A stretch of DNA of 61,614 bases, taken from CAXMST01 sp963700785. Its GTDB lineage: Bacteria > Actinomycetota > Thermoleophilia > Solirubrobacterales > 70-9. Location: positions 1 through 61,614 of the forward strand of contig CAVOYZ010000023.1 of NCBI GenBank assembly GCA_963700785.1, given 5' to 3'. Both the position numbers and the translations under genes were made by a program. Each line of letters opens with the position of its first letter. Positions within the stretch are counted from its first letter, which is position 1. Below the pieces are notes generated by a model. It saw nothing but the letters and a program-made list of their open reading frames with translations, made no database searches and had not been told where the DNA came from. Positions 9,250-18,236 of the stretch are shown here, piece after piece.

Positions 9250-10436
9250 TAGCCGGCGCTGATCTGCCTGGCCACGAGCCGCTGTGCGCGGTCGAGCACG
9301 TCATCGCCGTTGGAGAGGTCGTCATCGGAGACGCGGACCTCGGGCCTGACGCCGGTCCCGAGGATCGAGGTCCCGTCCGCGGTCAGATACTCGCCGACCG
9401 TCAGGTCGAGTGCAGCCCCGCCGTCGAGCTCGATCACCTCCTGGAAGGTGCCCTTGCCGAACGACCTCGTGCCGATCACCGTGGCGAGGTCGTTCTGCTG
9501 CAGGGCCGCGGCGACGATCTCGGAGGCCGAGGCCGTGTCACGGTTGGTCAGCACCGCCATCGGCCGCGGAGCGAGCGCGTCCCCCATCGCCTCGAACGTC
9601 TCGCGCGGTCGGGTGCGACCCTCGGTGATCACGATCGGGCCGTCCTCCTGGAAGATCGACTCGACCAGGACCGCCTCGTCGAGCAGGCCGCCGCCGTTTC
9701 CCCGAAGGTCGAGGATCAGGCCCTCGGCGCCCCGGTCATACAGGTCCTCGATCTCGGAGCGCAGCTCGCCGTGAGCACCACGACTGAACGTCGCCAGCGT
9801 CACGTAGGCGATCTTCTTGCCGCCCTGCCTGCGGATCTCGCCGACCACGGCCGGGATCCTGACGTTGGCGCGTTCGACCGCGAGATCGCGGCTCTTGCCG
9901 GTGTCGGGGTTCTTGACCGTGAGCTCGACCTCGGTGCCCGGTGGACCCTTGATCTCGGTGGCCGCCGCATCCGAGGGCTCGCCGGCGATCGAGCGACCCT
10001 CGACGGCGGTGATCAGCTCCCCGGCCTCGATTCCGACCTGCTCGGCCGGGGTTCCTTCGAACACGCGAGCGACCCGCAGGCCCTGCTTGACCTCGGTCAC
10101 CGTCATTCCCACGCCGCTGAACTGACCCTCGGTGGCAGCGTTGAAACGGCCGTAGGTCTCGGGGTCGAAGTAGTGGGAGAAGCGGTCATCGTTCTCGCGG
10201 CGAAGCTTTCGGACCATGCCTTCGATCGACCCGTCGCGCAGCAGCGCGTCATCGGGCTCCCGGAAGTAGGCGCTGTCGATCGCGTCGACGGCCTCCGCGA
10301 CCTGATCGTCGACGCTCGTGCCCGGCAGGATCGCGTCGCGCAGCGGCTCGATCGCGATCAGCAGCGCGACGGCCGCGATCGCGCCGACCAGCAGACCACG
10401 GATGAAGCCGCGGTCGGGGAGTCCGCCGTCGCTCAA
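9249..10436 (-). CDS. S41 family C-terminal processing peptidase
   Basis: 395 aa. One N-terminal membrane segment (LLVGAIAAVALLIAI), a PDZ domain at roughly 105-185 (VGMTVTEVKQGLRV...GTPAEQVGI), then the S41 domain with nucleophile Ser in DTASASEIVAAAL and Lys in RSFGKGTFQ forming a Ser-Lys dyad. Such CtpA-like proteases trim or degrade envelope proteins. It overlaps ftsX by 4 bases and abuts the RNase R gene. CtpA-type proteases control peptidoglycan hydrolases in other bacteria, so a link with FtsEX is plausible. Confidence 0.92.
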   Translation of the reverse strand: MSDGGLPDRGFIRGLLVGAIAAVALLIAIEPLRDAILPGTSVDDQVAEAVDAIDSAYFREPDDALLRDGSIEGMVRKLRRENDDRFSHYFDPETYGRFNAATEGQFSGVGMTVTEVKQGLRVARVFEGTPAEQVGIEAGELITAVEGRSIAGEPSDAAATEIKGPPGTEVELTVKNPDTGKSRDLAVERANVRIPAVVGEIRRQGGKKIAYVTLATFSRGAHGELRSEIEDLYDRGAEGLILDLRGNGGGLLDEAVLVESIFQEDGPIVITEGRTRPRETFEAMGDALAPRPMAVLTNRDTASASEIVAAALQQNDLATVIGTRSFGKGTFQEVIELDGGAALDLTVGEYLTADGTSILGTGVRPEVRVSDDDLSNGDDVLDRAQRLVARQISAG

Positions 10437-11335
10437 ATCCGGAGGAAGCGGCGCAGCGTCACTCCGCTGCCCAGCGCCGCGACCGCCATCGCGCTACCGA
10501 TCAGGATGATGATCAGCTGCCCGAAGGCGATGGTGTTGAGATTCTCGACCAATGCGAAGTTGTCTGACAGCGGGTCGACGATGGTCACCTTGCCGAGAAA
10601 CAGTATGCCGACCGCGATCATCGCGCCGAAGATCCCGACCGCCAGGCCCTCGATCACGAACGGCCAGCGGATGAACCAGTTGGTCGCGCCGACGAGGCGC
10701 ATCACCTCGACCTCACGCCGGCGGGCATAGATCGAGAGGCGGATCGTGTTCGCAACCAAAAACAGCGAGGCGACGCCGAGCAGGGCGGCGATCACCGCGA
10801 GCAGGATCTTCACCGCGCCGGTCACCTGGCGGATCTGCTCAGTCTGATCGGCGACCACGATCTCCTCGATCGCGCCGCTGACCGGCTGCGGGCTCCCGGA
10901 CGGGTCGGAGGGCGAGAGCGCGGCCTGCACGGCTTCGAGGTTGTCGGGGTCGTCGAGGCGGACCGTGAACGAGGGCGGCAGCGGGTTGCGGTTGTTGAGC
11001 GCGGAGAGGATGTTCTTCTCGTTCAGGTCCTGCTCGAGGATCTTCAGCGCCTGCTTCGCTGAGACGAACTCGACGCCGGCCACGTGCGGGATCGCCGTGA
11101 TCCGCCGCTCCAGCGACTTGATCTCGCGCTGCTCGGACTGCTTGAAGAGGAAGACCTTGAGCGAGATCTGGTCGCGCACGTCATCGGTCTTCGACCCCGA
11201 AGCATCGAGCACGGGGACGAGCACCCCGACCAGCAGCACCGTGATCGCGATCGTCACCACCGCCGCGATCGAGGGCGCCGCATTGCGGCGCAGCGCCCGG
11301 TAGGCCTCGCCGAAGAAGAAGGCCAAGCGACCCAT
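10433..11335 (-). CDS. ftsX: cell division ABC transporter permease FtsX
   Basis: 300 aa with the FtsX topology: one N-terminal membrane helix (AVVTIAITVLLVGVLVPVL), a large outside domain (about 45-160) holding sites such as RRITAIPHVAGVEFVSAKQA, and three C-terminal helices with the conserved RREVEVMRLVGATNWFIRWP. FtsX relays FtsE ATP hydrolysis to extracellular peptidoglycan hydrolases at the septum. It follows ftsE by 3 bases. The M23 protein at 36.5 kb carries the coiled-coil type that FtsX binds. Confidence 0.95.
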   Translation of the reverse strand: MGRLAFFFGEAYRALRRNAAPSIAAVVTIAITVLLVGVLVPVLDASGSKTDDVRDQISLKVFLFKQSEQREIKSLERRITAIPHVAGVEFVSAKQALKILEQDLNEKNILSALNNRNPLPPSFTVRLDDPDNLEAVQAALSPSDPSGSPQPVSGAIEEIVVADQTEQIRQVTGAVKILLAVIAALLGVASLFLVANTIRLSIYARRREVEVMRLVGATNWFIRWPFVIEGLAVGIFGAMIAVGILFLGKVTIVDPLSDNFALVENLNTIAFGQLIIILIGSAMAVAALGSGVTLRRFLRI

Positions 11336-11338
11336 CGC

Positions 11339-12130
11339 CTAGCTCGGCTCCCCGTCGATCCCCATCTCGGCCCGCATCCGGACGCCGAACTCGGTCGTGT
11401 CCTCCTCCGACGCGTACATGCCGGCCGCCTGGTCGCGGACGACGCGACCCTCGTGAAGCTGGATCACGCGCCGCTTCATCTTGTCGACCATCTCACGGTC
11501 GTGGGTGACGACGACCAGCGTCGTACCCGAGCGGTTGATCCGATAGAGCAGCTGCATGATCCCGATCGACGTCTCCGGATCGAGGTTGCCGGTCGGCTCG
11601 TCCGCGAGCAACAGCGGAGGATGATTGACGAAGGCGCGCGCAACCGAGACCCGCTGCTGCTCGCCACCGGAGAGCTGGTCGGGGTAGTTGTGGATCTTCG
11701 CGGCGAGGCCGACCATCCTCAGGATCTCGGGCACCTGCCGCTTGATCTCCGAGCGGGGGGTGCCGGTGACCTGCAGCGCGTAGGCGACGTTGTCGTAGAC
11801 CGTCCTGTTCGGAAGCAGCTTGTAGTCCTGGAACACCGTGCCGATCCGGCGGCGCAGCTGCGGGACGCTGCTGCGCGGCATCTCGTTGATGTCCTTGCCG
11901 GCAACGAGAACGCTGCCCGAGGCGGGCTCGAGCTCGCGAATCAGGAGCTTGATCAGCGTCGACTTGCCGCAGCCGGTCGAGCCGACGATGAAGACGAACT
12001 CGCCGCGATCGATCGAGAGCGAGACCCGCTCGAGTCCGACGTGACCGCCGGGATAGACGACGGTCGTGTCGCGGAGCTGCACGATCGGCGGCCGCGGCGG
12101 CCGGGCGTGGGCCTGGTTCGCGTCGTCCAT
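11339..12130 (-). CDS. ftsE: cell division ATP-binding protein FtsE
   Basis: ABC ATPase: Walker A VGSTGCGKST, signature LSGGEQQRVSVARAF, Walker B LLLADEPTGNLDPE and switch His in VVVTHD. It pairs with FtsX at the septum. I chose ATG 12130 (MDDANQ). The frame is open to ATG 12244, but those 38 residues are Arg/Ser-rich with un-neighbourly codon use, and a TACAAT -10-like hexamer (12248-12243) overlaps that first ATG. ATG 12178, which has a purine-rich AAGAAAG upstream, is another option. The C-terminal tail beyond RVVRDQAAG is longer than in minimal FtsE. Confidence 0.94.
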   Translation of the reverse strand: MDDANQAHARPPRPPIVQLRDTTVVYPGGHVGLERVSLSIDRGEFVFIVGSTGCGKSTLIKLLIRELEPASGSVLVAGKDINEMPRSSVPQLRRRIGTVFQDYKLLPNRTVYDNVAYALQVTGTPRSEIKRQVPEILRMVGLAAKIHNYPDQLSGGEQQRVSVARAFVNHPPLLLADEPTGNLDPETSIGIMQLLYRINRSGTTLVVVTHDREMVDKMKRRVIQLHEGRVVRDQAAGMYASEEDTTEFGVRMRAEMGIDGEPS

Positions 12131-12341
12131 CCGGGAGCGTCGCGAGCGTGATCGCTGTCTTCGTCTTGCGAGTGCCATCGTCGGCGTCTTTCTTCGATCG
12201 GAGTCGCGTTCCTGCGCACGGTCCGCGTGGGCTGATTCGTGCATTGTAAAGACCTGCTCATCAAACGCTCGGCAAAGGCAAAAGCGTGCACGAGCCGGCC
12301 CGCCGGCGGCCGTCGACCCGCTGCGGCTCTACGATTGATCG

Positions 12342-13361
12342 GTGGTCCACCTGCGGATCATCGTCCCCTCCTACCAGGCAGAGCACGCGCTCGAGCTGCT
12401 CGACGGCACCGCCGGGGTCTGCAACCTGGTCTACATGGAGCGGGCCGCCCGCCGCCCCGAGGGCGACGTGATCCTCTGCGACGTCACCCGCGACGACGCG
12501 AGCGTGATCGTCGCCGACCTGCGCGAGCTCGACATCGACGTCGAGGGCTCGATCTCGATCGAGGAGATCGACAGCCAGGTCTCGTCGGCCGCCACCGCCG
12601 CTGAGGCGGCCGCGAGGGTGCGCCACCGCGACCCGGTCGTCTGGGAGGAGGTCACCGCGCGCACCTCCGAGAACGTCGAGCTGACCAACACCTTCCTGCT
12701 CTACATGGTGCTGGCGATGCTGATCGCGGCCGTCGGCATCTACTTCGACGAGCCGATCCTGATCGTCGGCGCGATGGTCGTCGGCCCCGAGTTCGGCCCG
12801 ATCGCCGGGGCCTGCGTGGCGATCGTCGGCGGTCGCCGCGCGCTGGTCGGGCGCTCGGCCCGGGCGCTGTTGATCGGCTTTCCGGTCGGCATCGTCGCGA
12901 CCCTGCTGGTCACCCTGCTGCTCGAGGCCGTCGGCCAGATTCCGGACTCGATCGACTTCGCCGACCACACGCTGACGAAGTTCATCACCGAGCCGAACTT
13001 CTTCTCCGCCTACGTGGCGGTGCTCGCCGGGATCGTCGGCATGCTCAGCCTGACCTCGGCCAAGTCGAGCGCGCTGGTCGGAGTGCTGATCTCGGTCGCG
13101 ACGATCCCCGCCGCCTCGAACATGGGGGTCGCCGCCGCCTACGGCGACTGGCTGGTGTTCGGCCAGGCCACCGCGCAGCTGGCGATCAACCTGAGCTCGA
13201 TCTTCGCCGCCGGGCTGGTGACGCTCTACATACAGCGGCTGCTCTACATGAGGCAGCGTCGCGAGCACCTGAGCGACGATGCGCGGGTCCGCGCGGGCCT
13301 GCCGATGGGCCGCAGCCGGCGGGCGGGGGCGCAGCGGGAATCGGAACCGGACGCCTTCTAG
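12342..13361 (+). CDS. DUF389 (TIGR00341-type) integral membrane protein
   Basis: 339 aa. The soluble N-terminal region (about 1-115) resembles an ACT-like fold. It is followed by five or more hydrophobic helices carrying the DUF389 pattern PILIVGAMVVGPEFGPIAG and LISVATIPAASNMGVA. The function of this family is not established. GTG 12342 is the start. The neighbouring ftsE is divergent, with a spacer of about 97 to 211 bases depending on its start. The SixA-like gene follows at a 3-base spacing, so the two form one unit. Confidence 0.85.
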   Translation: MVHLRIIVPSYQAEHALELLDGTAGVCNLVYMERAARRPEGDVILCDVTRDDASVIVADLRELDIDVEGSISIEEIDSQVSSAATAAEAAARVRHRDPVVWEEVTARTSENVELTNTFLLYMVLAMLIAAVGIYFDEPILIVGAMVVGPEFGPIAGACVAIVGGRRALVGRSARALLIGFPVGIVATLLVTLLLEAVGQIPDSIDFADHTLTKFITEPNFFSAYVAVLAGIVGMLSLTSAKSSALVGVLISVATIPAASNMGVAAAYGDWLVFGQATAQLAINLSSIFAAGLVTLYIQRLLYMRQRREHLSDDARVRAGLPMGRSRRAGAQRESEPDAF

Positions 13362-13364
13362 CCC

Positions 13365-13982
13365 GTGTCCGCCGCCCACCACCACCTCTACCTGCTTCGC
13401 CACGCGAAGTCGTCCTGGGATGACCCGGCGCTTGCCGATCGCGAGCGGCCGCTCGCGCGGCGCGGGCGCAAGGCCTGCAAGCTGATCGCCTCGCACCTCG
13501 CCGACCGGGGGATCTCGCCCTCGGCGGTGATCGTCTCGCCGGCGCTCCGCGCCAGGCAGACCTACGAGCGGATCGCCAAGGGCCTGCCGGAAGCGACGCC
13601 GCACTGGCTCGAGCCCCGGCTCTACAGCGCCGAGTCAGGCGACCTGATCGAGGTCCTACGCGAGCTGCCGTCCGAGTTCAGCTCGGCGATGCTGATCGGC
13701 CACAACCCGGCGATGCAGGGCCTCGCCGCCCGGCTGGCGACCGACGGGAATGCGCTCGCCGCGCTCCATCGCAAGTTCCCGACCGCAGCCCTGGCGACGC
13801 TCAGCTTCGCGGGCCCCTGGGTCGACCTGCGCCCCGGCGTGGCGAACCTCGACGACTTCGTCCGCGCCAAAGCAACTGGCCAAGTAACGCCCCGCTCCCG
13901 CGCCGAGCCAACCCGCCCACCTGACGCGGCCGGGGGCGTCGTGACCAAGGACGCAGGAGGCGAAGCGTGCGAACGCACGTAA
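13365..13982 (+). CDS. SixA-like phosphohistidine phosphatase
   Basis: 205 aa, histidine phosphatase superfamily. The catalytic RHG-type motif is YLLRHAKSSWDDP near residue 10, with the second conserved region SPALRARQTYERI and the His in LIGHNPAMQGLA. SixA enzymes remove phosphate from His on phosphotransfer proteins. The domain ends near residue 168. The last 37 residues (RSRAEPTRPPDAAGG...) run into a long inverted repeat and may not be part of the original protein. GTG start. Confidence 0.88.
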   Translation: MSAAHHHLYLLRHAKSSWDDPALADRERPLARRGRKACKLIASHLADRGISPSAVIVSPALRARQTYERIAKGLPEATPHWLEPRLYSAESGDLIEVLRELPSEFSSAMLIGHNPAMQGLAARLATDGNALAALHRKFPTAALATLSFAGPWVDLRPGVANLDDFVRAKATGQVTPRSRAEPTRPPDAAGGVVTKDAGGEACERT

Positions 13983-14023
13983 GCCGACGAGGACGCCGGT
14001 CACGGCGCCCCCGGCCCGTCAGG
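13920..14023. repeat. long imperfect inverted repeat between convergent genes
   Basis: Left arm 13920-13946 and right arm 13998-14023 are complementary over about 26 bases with one mismatch and one extra base (core GGCCGGGGGCG). The 51-base spacer contains a perfect nested palindrome CGTGCGAACGCACG. It lies over the last codons of the SixA-like gene and ends at the stop of the transketolase C subunit. It may be a bidirectional terminator or a small palindromic element. Confidence 0.75.
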
Positions 14024-15013
14024 TCAGGTCCACTCGGGGCCGTGCAGGGGCGGGTGCGAGACGATCGGCTTCAGCACCAGCGCCTCGCGGGCGCGGTCGG
14101 CGATCCCGCGGGAAGTGAGGCCGAAGTGCTCCATGCAGGCCTCGCCGGTGCCCGAGACGCCGAACTCGTCGCCCATCCCGACCGCGAAGACCGGCACCGG
14201 GTGCTGCTCGGCTGTGACGCCGCGGACCGCGTCGGCGAGCCCGCCGACGACCCGATGCTCCTCGGCGGTGACGGCGACGCCGGTCTTCGCCAGCGACTCG
14301 ATGATCGGCTGGCTGTCGATCGGCTTGATGATCGCGACGTTCAGGACCTCGGCCTCGATCCCGTCCTCGCGCTCGAGCGCATCCGCCGCCTCGAGCGCCC
14401 GCCAGACCATGTGGCCGGTCGCGATCAGGGTGATGTCCTTGCCCTCGCGGAGCAGGTCGACGCTGTTCAGGGCCTCCGGGATCTGCTCGTAGACGACCGG
14501 GGTCGCCGGGCGCCCGAAGCGCAGGTACATCGGCTCGTCGTGCTCGTAGGAGTGGAGCACGGCTCGATAGGCCTGGTTGTAGTCGGCGGGAACGATCACC
14601 TGCATCCGGGGCATCGCCCGCATCAGGGCGATGTCCTCGATCATCTGGTGGGAGGCGCCGTCCTCGCCGAGCGAGACCCCGCCGTGGGAGGCACCGATCC
14701 GCACCTTGAGCTCGTTGTGGGCGATGCCGAGCCGCACCTGGTCGTAGGCGCGGCCGGCGGCGAAGATCGCGAAGGTCGAGCAGTAGGGGACCTTGCCGGT
14801 CGCCGCCAACCCGCACGCCATCGACATCATGTTCGCCTCCGCGGCCCCGACGTTGAAGAAGCGCTCGGGGAACTCCTTGCCGAACTTCGCTGCCTGGGTC
14901 GAGACCGACAGGTCGGCGTCGAGCGAGACCACGTCGTCGTGCTCCTGCCCGAGGGCGAGCAGGGCGTCGCCGAAGGCCTGGCGGGTGGCGGTTGCCTCGA
15001 CGGCGGCCCCCAT
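14024..15013 (-). CDS. transketolase C-terminal subunit
   Basis: 329 aa. It carries the Pyr and C-terminal domains of a split transketolase. The Glu that activates thiamine diphosphate lies in FNVGAAEANMMSMACGLA, and substrate-site motifs are STFAIFAAGRAYDQ, ASHGGVSLGEDGASHQ and the C-terminal AEEHRVVGGLADAV. The ATG overlaps the N-subunit stop (TGATG), so subunits are made in balance. It moves two-carbon units in the pentose phosphate pathway, although split forms can also serve other ketose pathways. Confidence 0.92.
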   Translation of the reverse strand: MGAAVEATATRQAFGDALLALGQEHDDVVSLDADLSVSTQAAKFGKEFPERFFNVGAAEANMMSMACGLAATGKVPYCSTFAIFAAGRAYDQVRLGIAHNELKVRIGASHGGVSLGEDGASHQMIEDIALMRAMPRMQVIVPADYNQAYRAVLHSYEHDEPMYLRFGRPATPVVYEQIPEALNSVDLLREGKDITLIATGHMVWRALEAADALEREDGIEAEVLNVAIIKPIDSQPIIESLAKTGVAVTAEEHRVVGGLADAVRGVTAEQHPVPVFAVGMGDEFGVSGTGEACMEHFGLTSRGIADRAREALVLKPIVSHPPLHGPEWT

Positions 15014-15978
15014 CAGCCGCGGTCTCCGTCCCGATCGGTGGCTGCGGCAGACTCGCCCGTCGCCTGCTCGAGGGCCTCGGTCTGCGTTGCGAACAGCTGC
15101 TCGAGCTCGGTCAGCGCCTCCTCGGCCTGCTCCGGGCTCGGCGGCTTGCCGTGGAAACCGAACCTCCCCTCCATGCTCGAGACACCGCGGCCCTTCTTCG
15201 TCTGGCAGATGATCGCCGCCGGCCGGTCCACCGTGCGACTGCGCTCGAGCGCGTCGACGATCGCGACCATGTCGTGACCGTCGATCTCGACCGTGTCCCA
15301 GCCGAAGGACTCGAACTTGGCGCGCATGTCGGCGATGTCCATGACCTCCTCGGTGGTTCCGTCGGTCTGCAGGTGGTTGTAGTCGACGATCGCGGTGACG
15401 CGAGAGCCGCCGCGATCGGCGAAGTGCGGGGCCGCCGTCGCCGCCTCCCAGGTCTGGCCCTCCTGGCAGTCGCCGTCGGAGAGCAGGCACCAGACCCGGG
15501 CCTCGTCGAAGCCGTCGAGATGCAGAGCCAGAGCGACCCCGAGCGACATCGACAGCCCCTGGCCGAGCGAGCCGGTGGAGACCTCGACCCCCGGGGTCCG
15601 GTTCATGTCGGGATGCCCCTGGAGCTGGGCGCCGATCTTGCGCAGCCCCATCAGGTCCTCGAGCGGGAAGTAGCCGTAGCGGGCGAGCGCCGCGTACTGG
15701 ATCGGGGCCGCGTGGCCCTTCGAGAGGACGAACCGATCGCGCTCGGGCCAGTCGGGACGAGTCGGGTCGTGGCGGAGGACGCGGTGGTAGAGCCCGGTGA
15801 CGATGTCGGCGGCCGAGAGCGAGCTGTCGAGATGGCCCGACTTGGCGACGGCGAGCATTCGCACGCAGTCCATCCGCAGCACCGTCGCCCAGCGCTGCAG
15901 CTCGCGGATCGTCGGAAGGTCGCCCTCGATCGGCGCGGTCGGCGGCTTCGGATCGGGGACGGGCCGGAGGTGCTGCAC
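15013..15978 (-). CDS. transketolase N-terminal subunit
   Basis: About 321 aa. The thiamine-diphosphate-binding domain shows KSGHLDSSLSAADI, FVLSKGHAAPIQYAAL, GSLGQGLSMSLGVALALH and the ThDP/metal motif GDCQEGQTWEAA...VDYNHLQTDG. I chose GTG 15978 (VQHLRPVPDPK). The frame is open far upstream, but that DNA includes the promoter area of the divergent 16130 gene. TGATG coupling to the C subunit makes the pair obligatory partners. Confidence 0.9.
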   Translation of the reverse strand: MQHLRPVPDPKPPTAPIEGDLPTIRELQRWATVLRMDCVRMLAVAKSGHLDSSLSAADIVTGLYHRVLRHDPTRPDWPERDRFVLSKGHAAPIQYAALARYGYFPLEDLMGLRKIGAQLQGHPDMNRTPGVEVSTGSLGQGLSMSLGVALALHLDGFDEARVWCLLSDGDCQEGQTWEAATAAPHFADRGGSRVTAIVDYNHLQTDGTTEEVMDIADMRAKFESFGWDTVEIDGHDMVAIVDALERSRTVDRPAAIICQTKKGRGVSSMEGRFGFHGKPPSPEQAEEALTELEQLFATQTEALEQATGESAAATDRDGDRG

Positions 15979-16129
15979 GCGCGCGAGGATAGACGCCGCG
16001 GGATCCTGCGGGGACTGTGCACGGGCCGGGACTGCCACGCCGGTGAATCTATGGAAGGCCGGCGACGGATTCGCCCGTCCCGAGATCCGCAAATACCGGC
16101 TTCCGTCGCCTGCCTCTACTGTCCACCGG

Positions 16130-16814
16130 GTGCTGAGCGGGCGAGCCAGCGGCTGGATCTGGGCGGGCGCGGCCGCGGCCGCGATCAGCGGCCTGCTCTG
16201 GCTGCTGCTCGCCGGGGGCGACGATCCGCAGCGCCCCGCGGCGGGCCTCGAGACGACCGGCGGCGAGTCGTTGCCGGTCGAGCCGGACTCCGGCACCGGC
16301 GCTGCCGGATCGCCGACGCGGCCGCCACCTGAGCCGAAACCCGTCGAGCCGCGCTCGCAGGAACGCGTCGACCGGCTCGCGGCGAACGAGGCGCAGCGCG
16401 CCTACCGCGACTACATCGCGGCGATCAACGACCGCAACGGCGAGCGGCTCTGCAAGCTGATCGCGCCCGGCTTCGAACGCACTCTGCGACCACCGACCGG
16501 ATCCGGGAGCTGCGCGGGCAGGATCAGCTCCTCGATCGGCTTCGCCGACCAGCGCGGCTTTCCGGTCTGGGAGCGAGACGATCCTCAGCGACTTCGAGTC
16601 GGCCCTGATCGAGGAGGCGCCAGACGTCCAGGTCACGGCGACGATCGTCACCCGGTTCCGTGACCGCGAGCAGCCCTCGATCGAGAGCGACGTCGCCTAT
16701 CTGCGCCCGGTCAACGGGAGCTACCGACTGCTGAAGGCGAGCGCGGCGCTGTGGCGAGCGGTCGGCAAGCCGGATGTGCCCCCCGAGGTGATCGCCCCGC
16801 CCCCAGGGTTCTGA
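16130..16814 (+). CDS. membrane-anchored NTF2-like protein (frame break near 16572)
   Basis: About 227 aa across one frame break. An N-terminal uncleaved anchor (WIWAGAAAAAISGLLWLLL) is followed by a Pro-rich linker and an NTF2/SnoaL-like domain (RAYRDYIAAINDRNGERLCKLIAPGF, then VTATIVTRFRDREQPSI and YRLLKASAALW). The break is at GGGAGCGAGACG; afterwards the frame ETILSDFESALIEEAPDV continues to TGA 16814. No catalytic residues can be named. Domains of this kind with a Lys/Trp-rich end are common exported proteins in Actinobacteria. Confidence 0.6.
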
Positions 16815-16820
16815 GCGCGG

Positions 16821-18236
16821 CTAGCGAGGGACGCTGATGATCTTCGAGCCGCCACCCCGCTTGACCAGCGTGACCAGCACGCGGTTGCCGCTGATCGCCG
16901 TCGTCCACAGGGTCGGTGGGCCGCTTCGCCGGCGGTAGAGGGACCTGCCCTTGCCACCGCCCGCGCCCTTGATCCGCAGCGTCTGGTGCCTCGCCGTGGT
17001 TCGCACGTAGGCGATCTTCTTGCCGGCGATCGAGGGTCCGGCGAGCGCCGCGGTCCTGGTCGAGATCAGGGTCCGCCTCCGCGGTCGGCGATCACCGCGC
17101 AGCTCGTAGCGGACGAGCTCGTTGCGACCGGAGCGGGCGACGGCGACCACCAGTCGCTCTCCCTCGATCGCCGGCCGGCTGAGCTGCTGGGGACGCTTCA
17201 CCTTCGCGAGCTTGCGCGTCGCTCCCGGCGATCCCTCGGCGTCGAGAGCGGTGACCAGCAGCCGGTCACGGTGCCTGCGGCGGACGCGGTAGGCGACCCA
17301 CCGCTCGGCCACGGCGATCGCGTCGACGCCGGCGGCCGGCAGCGAGCCGACGACGCTGAGCGTCGCCCGATCGAGGATCGAGATCCTGCCCCGGCGGGCG
17401 AGCGCTACCCACCGACCCCCGGTCGCCGGGTCCGAGCCGGCGAGTCGCTCGCCGCTGCCGTCGGCGCGGCGCAACTCGCCGCTGCCGTCGCTGCGCTCGT
17501 AGACGAGAGCCGAGCCGGCCGTGGACGGATCCGAGGCGCGCGGCACCTCCTTGCGCGCCGCCTGTGCGGCGGCGCCCCCGGCGAGCACCGCGGCGACCAG
17601 CGCCAGCGCCGCCGCATCGCCGAGCCGCGCTCCCCGGTAGAGGCCCGGCCGCAGCGCCATCGCCTCGCAGACGCGCTCCCCCGCGGGCCGGTCGGCGAAC
17701 GGGGCGAGCAGGACGATCGGCAGCGCCCGGCCGGCGCCGAACGCGATCCCCGCGACGAGGCCGACCAGCGGGTCGGCGACCAGCAGCACGATCGCCATCA
17801 GCGCCCAGACGCCGTAGGTCAGCACGAAGGTCGTGAAGCCGAGACCGAGCAGGACTCCGTAGCCGGCCGCGGCGACCGGCATCGGCAGGCGCGAGCGCCA
17901 GGCGACGGGCAGCTGGCGACGGACCTGGGGCACGATTCGCAGGCCCTTCGCCTCGGCCGCGGCGGCGGCGATCGCGAGGCCGGCGGCGATCGCGTAGCCG
18001 ACCGGTCCCGAGCCGCCCAGCAGGCCGCCGGTCAATGCCAGCAGCAAGAACGTGACCGAGCCACCGAGCAGCGCGAACGGCGCGAAGGTCGCCGACGCGG
18101 CGAGCGTGGTGCGCAGGCCGCCGGTGTGCCCGGTCGGCCCGATCGTCTCGATCATCGAGAAGCCGCAGGGCGACCAGGTGCCGGTCGCGCCGATCAAGAG
18201 CCCGGCGGCGGCCACGGCGGCGAGCAGCGGATCCAT
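16821..18236 (-). CDS. MauF-like membrane domain fused to propeller repeats
   Basis: 471 aa. The N-terminal 230 residues hold about six membrane helices and start with GTWSPCGFSMIETIGPTG, the Ser-Pro-Cys-Gly entry of the CcdA/MauF superfamily (electron transfer across the membrane). The C-terminal half carries about five repeats of 40-45 aa with a WVALARRGRISILD / RLVVAVARSGRNELVRYE / KIAYVRTTARHQTLRI pattern, like TolB/YncE beta-propeller blades. Its ATG overlaps the stop of the MauA-like gene (TGATG). MauF is normally a separate protein; the propeller fusion is unusual and is discussed in the findings. Confidence 0.75.
   Translation of the reverse strand: MDPLLAAVAAAGLLIGATGTWSPCGFSMIETIGPTGHTGGLRTTLAASATFAPFALLGGSVTFLLLALTGGLLGGSGPVGYAIAAGLAIAAAAAEAKGLRIVPQVRRQLPVAWRSRLPMPVAAAGYGVLLGLGFTTFVLTYGVWALMAIVLLVADPLVGLVAGIAFGAGRALPIVLLAPFADRPAGERVCEAMALRPGLYRGARLGDAAALALVAAVLAGGAAAQAARKEVPRASDPSTAGSALVYERSDGSGELRRADGSGERLAGSDPATGGRWVALARRGRISILDRATLSVVGSLPAAGVDAIAVAERWVAYRVRRRHRDRLLVTALDAEGSPGATRKLAKVKRPQQLSRPAIEGERLVVAVARSGRNELVRYELRGDRRPRRRTLISTRTAALAGPSIAGKKIAYVRTTARHQTLRIKGAGGGKGRSLYRRRSGPPTLWTTAISGNRVLVTLVKRGGGSKIISVPR

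Noticed and set aside
12131..12244. 38-residue N-terminal extension of FtsE
   Set aside because: Arg/Ser-rich with low-GC codons unlike neighbours, and overlapped by a -10-like hexamer.
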